Below the pieces are notes generated by a model. That model did no database searches. It was not told where the DNA came from and was given only the letters and a program-made list of their open reading frames with translations. A program made the position numbers and the translations under genes. From assembly GCA_026182355.1 (NCBI GenBank), contig JAPFBL010001032.1, positions 1-64,000 on the forward strand: DNA of 64,000 bases. The letters run 5' to 3'. This DNA comes from Hermatobates lingyangjiaoensis (lineage: Eukaryota > Arthropoda > Insecta > Hemiptera > Hermatobatidae). Positions 55,800-64,000 of this stretch are shown in pieces. Every line of letters begins with the position of its first letter. Within the stretch, counting starts at the first letter, position 1.

Positions 55800-56403
55800 T
55801 TTTATACTCTGGAATTAAATTATAATTATTAAAATAAAACCAAAACGTTGAAAACGAGAGTTCGATTAAGGAACTAGAAAATTGACTAAATCCCCATTAC
55901 ATGATATACCTACTATTCTATCAAACGGTCGATATATTATTGAATTTGTTTTATATATCTATATATATATACACAAAACTAAAGTTTAACGCGACTCGCT
56001 CAGTTCTTCAGCTTCAAATTAAACTCTCATTGCCAACGTTTCAGTTTTTATTTTAAACCTTTATCATAGGCTGAAGTATAAATTTTGAAAAATATGGTTT
56101 GTAAAATAATTTCGAATGTAATACTTACTTTTTCTGTTTCAAAATTTATACTTCTGTAAGTTTTATCCCTAACCTATAGTCAAAATTTCTATTGTAATTT
56201 CTTAATTGTAACTAATTGAACTCTTATGTATGTTTGATTTTTGAATGATTGTATTATTTCTTATGTTTCCTCCGTTTTTGTAGGCCTATGAAAAAGGTTT
56301 TAAATAAAGACCGAAACTATATATATATATATATATAAAAGAACTGACCCAGTCCCGATAAACTTTAGTTTTGTTTCTATTCCACGGACGATACTTTTAT
56401 TAA

Positions 56404-56405
<2 letters not shown>
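55800..56405. repeat. Decayed PLE pieces (groups P4 and P6)
   Basis: P4-like 55845-55950 (TCAAACGGTCGATATATTAT), then a P6 inverted pair: left about 55975-56070 (AACTAAAGTTTAACGCGACT), right about 56285-56375. The right arm is interrupted by a short (AT)n within GAAACTATATAT. Confidence 0.55.
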
Positions 56406-56407
<2 letters not shown>

Positions 56408-56459
<52 letters not shown>

Positions 56460-56471
56460 TATATATATATA
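56408..56471. repeat. (AT)n microsatellite
   Basis: About 64 bases with a TAAAT interruption; lies between P6 and P5 elements. Confidence 0.95.
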
Positions 56472-56665
56472 TGATCAAACCACAATAAGAAAATGGGAAA
56501 ACTATATCTTTCAACCGTAACAAGCGGTCTTCGTCAGAGTCAAAAACCCAACTGACGAAGTGGATCCTCTGACGAAGACCGCTTGTTACGGTTGAAAGAT
56601 CTTAGTCTTGTTTTCCCATTTCATATTGTGGTTTAATTATTGATTGTTATTTCACGTGTTTATGT
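56472..56665. repeat. PLE palindrome (group P5)
   Basis: Arms as at 32721-32904 but an altered centre (GACGAAGTGGATCC). Plus motif at 56569-56607 keeps CTGACGA, GACCG...CGGTT and GAAAGATCTTAGTC; its stem I partner GACT is lost. Confidence 0.75.
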
Positions 56666-56830
56666 GAAATCTTTATATATATATATATATGAATAATAAT
56701 CAAAATAACACTTGATATAATAGATGGATTAATTTACCACAATGAAAACAATTTTTTAAAACAATGCTCTAAGGCCTTTCGTTAATACATCTTCGGAGAG
56801 CAAGTGAACTAAAAAAACAATAAATACTTG

Positions 56831-57470
56831 CTAACTTGGCTGATTGAAATTTCCAAAATTGATGGCAACCCTGAATGTGTTTAATGATGAAGTCTTCATC
56901 TGTCTAATTATCCCGTTAATCAAAACTTCATCTAATTTGTAGAGTCCTAGGCTATTGTTCATTAATTTTTCATAAAAGTTCTTTATGAGTGCACTTTCTA
57001 CGATATTTCTTCTTCTTTCTGAAGACACATATATTAATTCATTTGCTTCATCCCAGTTAATCACATGATTACTGTCTCTTATGTGAATGAACAAGGCACT
57101 CTTTTCGTCCTCTCTTCTGATGGAGTATTTGTGCTGCTTTTATCCTAGTAAGAAGACCTTTGCTCGTCTGTCCAATGTAAGACATTTCACAGTCAGTACA
57201 TGGTATCCTGTATACACAACAGTCCTTTCTTTTTGGCTTATTGTTAACAAGTCTGTTAAACAAGTTACCATCATTACTGAACACAACAGAAACGTCCAAT
57301 CTTTTCATAAATGAAGGCATATCTTTCAAACAAGGACTGTATGGAATGACTAACAAATTCCTTCTTGTGAACTGTTCTTCATTTTTTAATATCATGGATT
57401 GTTTCACCTTTTTTATGATATTGTCGATTAACCTTTTTGGATACATTAAAGAATCTGCAATTTTGTAAAT
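56831..57470 (-). pseudogene. PLE GIY-YIG fragment, frameshifted (minus arm)
   Basis: Same predicted proteins as the plus arm: part 1 at 57069-57446, part 2 at 56831-57094. Confidence 0.8.
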
Positions 57471-57473
57471 ATT

Positions 57474-58134
57474 TTGATTTCTTCATCTAAAAATATTTAC
57501 AAAATTGCAGATTCTTTAATGTATCCAAAAAGGTTAATCGACAATATCATAAAAAAGGTGAAACAATCCATGATATTAAAAAATGAAGAACAGTTCACAA
57601 GAAGGAATTTGTTAGTCATTCCATACAGTCCTTGTTTGAAAGATATGCCTTCATTTATGAAAAGATTGGACGTTTCTGTTGTGTTCAGTAATGATGGTAA
57701 CTTGTTTAACAGACTTGTTAACAATAAGCCAAAAAGAAAGGACTGTTGTGTATACAGGATACCATGTACTGACTGTGAAATGTCTTACATTGGACAGACG
57801 AGCAAAGGTCTTCTTACTAGGATAAAAGCAGCACAAATACTCCATCAGAAGAGAGGACGAAAAGAGTGCCTTGTTCATTCACATAAGAGACAGTAATCAT
57901 GTGATTAACTGGGATGAAGCAAATGAATTAATATATGTGTCTTCAGAAAGAAGAAGAAATATCGTAGAAAGTGCACTCATAAAGAACTTTTATGAAAAAT
58001 TAATGAACAATAGCCTAGGACTCTACAAATTAGATGAAGTTTTGATTAACGGGATAATTAGACAGATGAAGACTTCATCATTAAACACATTCAGGGTTGC
58101 CATCAATTTTGGAAATTTCAATCAGCCAAGTTAG
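57474..58134 (+). pseudogene. PLE GIY-YIG fragment, frameshifted (plus arm)
   Basis: Part 1 (57474-57896) has the linker and nuclease core CVYRIPCTDCEMSYIGQTSK. Part 2 (57871-58134, another frame) has IHIRDSNHVINWDEANELIY and the C-terminal tail. One frameshift near 57880, shared by both arms, so it predates the palindrome or was copied with it. Confidence 0.82.
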
Positions 58135-58267
58135 CAAGTATTTATTGTTTTTTTAGTTCACTTGCTCTCCGAAGATGTATTAACGAAAGGCCTTAGAGCA
58201 TTGTTTTAAAAAATTGTTTTCATTGTGGTAAATTAATCCATATATATATATATATATATATATATAT

Positions 58268-58425
58268 TTCGTTGAATAACTGAGCGTATTTCACTGATGT
58301 CATTTTCTTCACCAGTTTTTCAAGGTTTCTGAATACCTTCTTCTTTCCTTCATCCAAACGTTGGAGAATGTTAATTAAGTGGGAACCGGCATGTTTAGAC
58401 TGGCTTCCAGTCATCTTCAGGGTAA
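58268..58425 (-). repeat. PLE 3' fragment with hammerhead-like motif
   Basis: Minus strand: CCCTGAAGA, T, hairpin GACTG-GAAGC-CAGTC, then TAAACATGCC (GAAAC changed to TAAAC). The stem II arms equal those of the large PLE at 36.6 kb. Confidence 0.5.
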
Positions 58426-58464
58426 TTAATGAAAAAAAAAAAATTAGTCTTTAGAGTTGGTATT

Positions 58465-58579
58465 AAGAAATTATAAACGATGACATTATTTAAAGAAATT
58501 ATAGTTTTAAGTTTCTAGTTAAATGTTTATCGAAGCTTGCCTCGTTTCACCTTTGAATGTTAAATCTTGCCTCCATCTT
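58465..58579. repeat. Right arm of a 4-kb-spaced inverted repeat
   Basis: About 90% reverse complement of 54441-54553. The pair encloses HTT exon 55071-55151 and several PLE palindromes. Confidence 0.65.
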
Positions 58580-59935
58580 ATATAAGTAACTTATATATTT
58601 TTTTTATGTTAGTATAATTAATTTCTGTATTATTGTAGAGTTGAGTAAAAAAAATTTAACATATATTTTTTTTTGTTACAACAATTAATTTCTGTATTGA
58701 TGTAGCCCTGGAGATGTCTACAAATATAAAGGAAACGTTGGCTTAAATGTGTTCTTCTGTTTGACCCTAGACCAAACCTGGATAAAGAAAGAAATGTAGT
58801 GTAAAATATTCACATTATTTAATGATAAAATAGGCCTATAATTATTTTTTTCCTGTGCCTTTAAGTCTAACTAGCCGCTTTAAAATCTGTCTAAGTCATA
58901 TCTGGGAAACATTTTTCTTTCGACTAGTGTCTTTAATTTTTTCTTTTCTTTCTCTATATCCTATCACACCTCAAAAGACCTCTAAGTATGTTTTCCTCTA
59001 CGTTTATAGTCTAACTAGCCGCTTTAAAATCTTTCTAAGTCCATACTATACATACCTATACTATTCCTATACTGACTTACTAAGTCCATACTACATTCCG
59101 ACTAGTATATACTAGTATATAAATGAGTTTGCGTCTAAACACTAGTCAGCAACGCTCTAGTTTCGAACTCTTATCTGACCAGTCTTGAAACACGAGCCAA
59201 GGAGTCAAGCATGCGCGCAAGTTGTTGAGAATTAAACACGCGAAATAAATGAACAAAGTATTTTTTTTCATTATCATGTTTAGGGAGGATGAGAAATGTT
59301 TCAATTTTCTTGGACTATTTATTTTCATTGCGAAAGAAGGCGCACTAAGAGCGTATACGTTGGGACCCGATATTTGGTGAGCTATGGCTGACAGGTAAGT
59401 AAGACCGTCCGACACATATTCCCCGATACATGGTCACTAATAGAGGAAAACATATACAGTGTGGATTTCATTCTCAGCACTGACTTGATTATTTATATTT
59501 GTTTTTAAAGTACAACTTAGCTACAATATTTTATAAAATATAAATACGTATGTTTCATAATTTTAATTGATACTTAAAGTAATGCTTTCAGAGCATAAGG
59601 CATGTGCTGTTAGTTGACTGCGCGGTTGGTATCTATATTTACGTGTATCAGACATCCCAGTCATTGAACGCAGTGACATTGAAGTCGATGAGAGTTGCAG
59701 ATAAGGCGTCAGCCACGATATCTGTTTTGCTTTTGTATTATTTTAAATCAAGATTATGTAATAAGATAGAGGACATTCCTATCGCAATATTTTTGCACTT
59801 GGGCTTTCCACACTATTTAGCTGATTGTGATTTGAATTTATTCTACAGGTTTTCAACCACAAACAGAGGACCTGAAATCCTCAAATTCCCAAATTAAAGC
59901 TAATGACTTCCTTTCAAAGCTGCTAGGTTAACTTA
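58580..59935. other. Unassigned sequence
   Basis: A short direct repeat (TCTAACTAGCCGCTTTAAAA) occurs near 58865 and 59010. Frames at 59146-59415 (minus) and 59604-59897 (plus) show no domain I recognise. Confidence 0.4.
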
Positions 59936-59938
59936 GCT

Positions 59939-60234
59939 CAGGTTAGGATAGGTTGCAGTGGCAGTTTCACAAGAGAACACACATAGACCAAACATTGTCC
60001 CTCTACAATGAACATTCTACTAGACTAGGAATCATAAATTTTGCCGAACTCAAGTGTATTTATTTGGAGAAGGCAACTTCAACCAGTCCCTGATATTGGA
60101 TAGGCTCGGGATGGACATTGTAAAGTCCTCTCGGAGGGACCACGTGAATAAATCGAGAACCAGAGTGGGTATTGAACCTCGGATATACCAGTCCAGAGGC
60201 GAGCATGTTGCCACGGCGCTACCCTGGCCCCTCT
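59939..60234 (-). repeat. tRNA-derived SINE
   Basis: Head at 60234 (GGGGCCAGGGTAGCGCCGTG on minus), B box-like GGTTCAATACCC, tail AACCTATCCTAACCTG at 59939. Confidence 0.8.
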
Positions 60235-60284
60235 TCAACTGTGCTGTTTTTATTCATTAAATAAAATTAAGAACGTTAAGTGCT

Positions 60285-60421
60285 GTCTGTAAGGATAAGA
60301 TTTCAGGTACTCCCAACTCTCCAATTCACTTCAGTTAAGAAAAATTTAGAACTCCAAATGTGGAATCACACATCACAAAGAGTCATATGTGTTCTCCAGA
60401 CAGCTACTGCAACCTAACCTA
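60285..60421 (+). repeat. SINE 3' fragment
   Basis: Body end and tail (TACTGCAACCTAACCTA), opposite in orientation to the neighbour; head missing. Confidence 0.7.
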
Positions 60422-60559
60422 TGTACAAAATATGTAGTAGTCTGTCGCAAGAGGGATAGCAAAGATAGAATAGCTAAATAGAAGCATGAAATCGCACAGC
60501 CTTAATAACAGCATACAGGCACAAAATGACGACTAAAGGAGGGGTAGAGCCCTCTACAG

Positions 60560-60840
60560 CAACGGTCTTCTACCGGTGGGTCACGAAAGGGTTAAACGAG
60601 GGTCGCGAAATGTTTGAAATTGTTTATTTTTATATAGAAAATAAAGGACTAAATTAAATAAATAATTTATTTATTATTAATGCGGCACAAGAATCTCATT
60701 AAAGTTCCTATTGATCAAATTTATTTTAATTTTCCCTATTTCATTTAATTGTTCATTTTATTTTTGGTCTCACTAAAGAGTCACGAATAAATTTGGGCGT
60801 CAAAAATAGGTCGCGATGTAAAAAAGGTTGAAGATCCCTG
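60560..60840. mobile_element. hAT-type non-autonomous element with perfect target duplication
   Basis: 281 bases between CTCTACAG at 60552-60559 and 60841-60848. Ends CAACGGTCTTCTACCGG and GGTTGAAGATCCCTG. Contains GGGTCGCGAAA and its mirror-like AGGTCGCGATG. Non-coding. Confidence 0.88.
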
Positions 60841-60848
60841 CTCTACAG

Positions 60849-61854
60849 TACCCTCTAGTCTTCAGTGCCACGAGTATCGGCTCACAACATTACTCCATTC
60901 TTAGTGCCAATACGAGTTCCTGGAATTCGAATCACCTGAGCCAACTGAATAGTGACAAGATGTGCAGGTGGTTGTCGGCACCGACTCAAACAAACGAAAA
61001 TGTGTCACTGTACTGTCCAATACGATTAAGTGTACTATTGTAGGTATACTACAATAGGTAGTATACACCTATATAAAGTATACTTATAGTATTAGACACT
61101 TCTACAATACTAATCTTACTATGCTTTCGCTCATCTGGCAACTAACAAGTCATGCATGTCTCCGTAATGATCAGAATTCCAAATTTGAAATATTTTCAAA
61201 TTTGAAAAGATATATATATATTTCAACTAATAAATATTATTGATTATACATAGAACCTATAGCTAAATCTATAGATTGAGCTTCTACGTTTACATGATGA
61301 AATCGTAAGAATGTATATATGTTGCGATTATTTAATAAATGTGGTTATTATTCATAATAACAATCTTTTTAGATAATAGAAAAAAAAACGTTTTGTAGAT
61401 CACATTTTGTAAATAGTAAATACTAATAACTTACTCAAAGGAAATCATTAAATTGATTTATGTCTTGGAAGCTGCAGGCGATGGAATGACAAAAATGTTG
61501 AAAATATACCATTTTAAAGTGTGTAATAGAAGGAGAAAATGTAAATTTTTTGTTCCAGTCTATAAAACAATACGTTTTGTATACTATTCGTTTTTCAACT
61601 CTAAAAGTCTGGGGAGAAAGTACACGATATTGTCTTTCGTTTAACCTTTTTGAAGAGCTTTCATTGACGAATCTTGATGAATAAAGACATGAGATAGTAT
61701 AACAAGGTTTTGCAATAAACATGAAATAAAAACCAACGTCTATACCAAAGTAAGAAATCACAAAAAAGACTAAGACCTTTCAAAGAAAACAGTTAAAACC
61801 ACATGAATTGAACTGATCTCTCAAATACTAATATGCAACATATGTTGATATATC
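60849..61854. other. Unassigned sequence
   Basis: A minus-strand open stretch at 61437-61575 between AG and GTAAGT was tested as an HTT exon; all three frames carry a stop. Confidence 0.4.
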
Positions 61855-62030
61855 ATTTCTTATTATCCTTTCTTTGTAGGCCTATTAAAAAGGTTTTAAA
61901 ATAAAATCGAAACGTCAACAACGAAAGTTTGATTTTGAGCTTAAACAATTATCCGAATCCCGATTATATAATACACCTATTAAATCAAACGGTTGGTATA
62001 TTATTCAATTTGTTATATAAACTAATGGCT
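61855..62030 (+). repeat. Decayed PLE fragment (group P4)
   Basis: GTAGGCCTATTAAAAAGGTT, hairpin GGTTTT...AAAATC (partly mismatched), GAAACGTC, then ATCCGAATCCCGATTATA. Confidence 0.55.
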
Positions 62031-62970
62031 ATACAAATTATTTAAAAAAACATAGTGTTAAAAAATTACTATTGGTTGACTTCAGTTTAAACTTTACAAA
62101 TGGAATTAAGGTAAAACGAATAAAAATGTAGCTAATTTATTTAAAAATCCCGACTCTGTCTCTGAGAAGAATACCTAAATATAATCAAAGGATAAACACT
62201 ATTTTCTACATTGCATGCTCAGCTGACTTAGCTAAGCACATTAGAGTAGTTTACTTGATGTCACACAGATGAAAATATCTCCAGTAAAGTTTATAACTTA
62301 ATAAAAGTTTACAGATTTATTTTAAACTCATTTATTTTTGAAAAATTTAAATCTAAATATTTTGCTATCACTGGTTTTAGTTTATTACTAACAGGCATAC
62401 ATTATAGCTGTATTATTTATCGTACAGTGTCTCTAGAGGAGGTTAGAATATTACGAAAATTAATTAGCACTGGAAACAGAAAGATAGTTTGCAAATGTCA
62501 TTCCCTTGATATAAATGTCTGTATTATCACATTCCCAGTCTGGATACATTCCCAGAGATACATAAACCATATATCTATTTTAAAGTTGACTCATTAAATC
62601 GTCAAAGCACTGTTATAATGTTATTGAAAATCTTCGGACAAAGCATTATTATTTCTTTTTTCTGTTTAATGTTGAATTCAGTAAGTGGTACCTCAGATTA
62701 ATTTAATTCGTTCTGGACCGACTTCGTATATCGAAATGCTAGTATGTCAAGACTAATTGTCCAATAAGAATACATTATTATTTTTCCATTAATCAATCAA
62801 ACAGCCCAAAAATCTACGGTCAATCCTTAATAGCTATTACATAAATGTAAGTATTAATAACAATTACGAGTGTCTCAAATCAACCACCAAACCACAGTAA
62901 GAAATCAGAAACAAAACTAAGTTTGAACGCCTGTCGCAAAAAAAAGGCGTTGTTCTATGTTTTATTTCTT
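62031..62970. other. Unassigned AT-rich sequence
   Basis: A P5-like scrap (ACCAAACCACAGTAAGAAAT) lies near 62886. Nothing else recognised. Confidence 0.4.
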
Positions 62971-64000
62971 ACTAGCAAATGTACCCGTCTTTGACGGAAT
63001 CAAAAATTCTATTATACTTGGTATTCCAAAATATCTATTATAGTATTATACTAATACTATAATTAGAAATTATAGAATAGTAGAAAACACCATTATTAGT
63101 ACAGTGTTAAACAAATGCCTCTGTATACACTACATTAGCTGTCTGTCCTTCAGGTTCATGGAAGAACAATCAGTTGAAACCTCTGACTATTGAGCAAGTA
63201 AACTACAGTTGACCATGTGAGAAAAACTTGGTTTCGCTAACTTGAATTCCTGCGTTAGATAAAGTCTCCCTTTGCGACTTAGTTAACGTCATTGCGAAAT
63301 AGACTCTGAGGGGACCTTGCAATCATTTGAATGGAAACAGACAGTGGCTCAGAATCAATGGTATGCGTGGTATACACACAGACTCCCCAATACCACATCC
63401 AGTCATTACGTCCGCCTCTATGGCATATCTGTGTAGAGCACGAACTCAGAGTCGTGTCCCGTTGCACAGTTTTTGGGTCACTCATGTTTCGTAACATGAA
63501 ATTTGTTACTGCTATAAATTTTAGCATCATTGGTGCTCCTACTTTAAGTTTTTACTCATGAGCAGGCAGTCCAGGAGAAATAAATTCAGAGTCAAGAAAT
63601 TCAATTAGATAATGAACTGCTTCTTCATCACTAATTCAATCTCTTTACTGACTTGTAAGTTCTTTCCTCGGCTTCATATAGCGTAAGAACTTGTTTGTTG
63701 ATTTCTCATGCCTGTTCATATTAAGGGCTGAGAATTGCTCGTTTACAAAACATTTATTCTCAATAGATAGTACATCCTTAACTCTGTGAAACACCATTTC
63801 AATGATGTCAAATACGCAATATATTCATGTGCTCAATTGAAATTAAAATCAACTAACAATACCTACTTGCCACACCTGTGTATTTTCAAAACAAACTTGT
63901 CTGTGAAGTTAGGAAAATACAGCTAAAAGCCCCATAACTTCGCTTCTGTACTGAATTAATAATCTATTTAGAGCCCATATTTTAAGTTAGGCCCACACAA
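62971..64000 (-). mobile_element. Helitron, 3' end and body (runs off window)
   Basis: The minus-strand 3' end has hairpin CCGTC-AAA-GACGG, GTACATTTG, CTAG, then T in the flank, the Helitron terminus. About 63768-64000 matches the 5' fragment at 8549-8790, so the 5' end lies a few hundred bases beyond the window. Confidence 0.75.
63180..63640 (-). pseudogene. Helitron helicase C-terminal remnant
   Basis: Minus translation gives IEFLDSEFISPGLPAHE, then after a stop LKLKVGAPMML. Degenerate text follows, then AMTLTKSQ-like and FFSHGQL. These fit the Pif1-like helicase tail of Helitrons (LKVGAPxMLxRN, FAMTINKSQGQT, FSHGQLYVALSR). Stops and frameshifts make it dead. Confidence 0.7.

Larger units (their letters stand above)
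56700..58240. mobile_element. PLE palindrome (group P3), near perfect
   Basis: Arms of about 750 bases meeting at 57471-57485. Both arms encode the same GIY-YIG fragment. Outer borders are (AT)n (56676-56690 and 58240-58267). RT is absent. Confidence 0.88.

Noticed and set aside
59146..59897. Frames of 89 and 97 codons as host exons
   Set aside because: No recognisable domain, no consistent splice sites, no fit to HTT phases.
61437..61575. Minus-strand stretch between an AG and GTAAGT as a further 5' HTT exon
   Set aside because: Every frame carries a stop at or before the donor, and similarity to huntingtin was not convincing.

Overview
The window looks like an AT-rich, repeat-dense arthropod genome, most likely insect. 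Evidence: short exons with GT/AG borders in kilobase introns, tRNA-derived SINEs with a (CCTAA)n tail, many Penelope-like elements (PLEs), hAT and Helitron remnants, LINE fragments and long (AT)n tracts. The species cannot be named from this sequence.

Host genes. The minus strand carries the 3' part of a huntingtin (HTT) gene spread over about 51 kb. Exons supported by reading frame, splice sites, phase and similarity to the C-terminal third of vertebrate huntingtin lie, in gene order, at 55071-55151, 39862-40020, 36905-37022, 31095-31225, 28911-29039, 22787-22899, 21661-21861, 19491-19616, 7541-7645 and 3727-3812. The exon that should lie between 28.9 and 22.9 kb is instead on the plus strand at 23192-23310, with both splice sites and correct phase. 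Several hundred residues expected between the 55.1 and 40.0 kb exons are not visible. Two exons of another protein type, an LDL-receptor class A module (14749-14865) and part of an Ig domain (9051-9239), lie on the same strand inside the 11.8 kb HTT intron between 19.5 and 7.6 kb. Both are out of phase with HTT.

Mobile elements fill the introns. PLE copies of at least nine sequence groups occur mainly as head-to-head palindromes, often bordered by (AT)n. The largest (32.98-36.74 kb) holds a reverse transcriptase/GIY-YIG reading frame, broken by a 91-bp duplication, plus a CCAAT/TATA promoter. Almost all PLE groups carry a motif with hammerhead-ribozyme layout (CTGANGA, one extra base, hairpin, GAAA plus a short stem III), and the hairpin arms covary between groups. 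Some short fold-back elements keep this motif between ~45-bp inverted ends and have 12-13-bp target duplications.

A non-coding ~1.63 kb family ('family A') has four near-complete copies (15.1-16.7, 17.8-19.5, 43.2-44.9, 51.0-52.7 kb) and several partial ones. Helitron pieces (8.5, 23.4 and 63-64 kb, the last with a decayed helicase), a second CTAG-ended repeat, hAT elements (11.4, 24.2, 48.8-50.7, 53.4, 60.6 kb), LINE fragments (13.2-14.1, 47.4, 52.7-54.1 kb) and SINEs (6.6, 23.0, 26.1, 40.3, 46.9, 60.0 kb) make up most of the rest. Long stretches with nothing recognisable are listed as such. No rRNA, functional tRNA gene or CRISPR array was seen.
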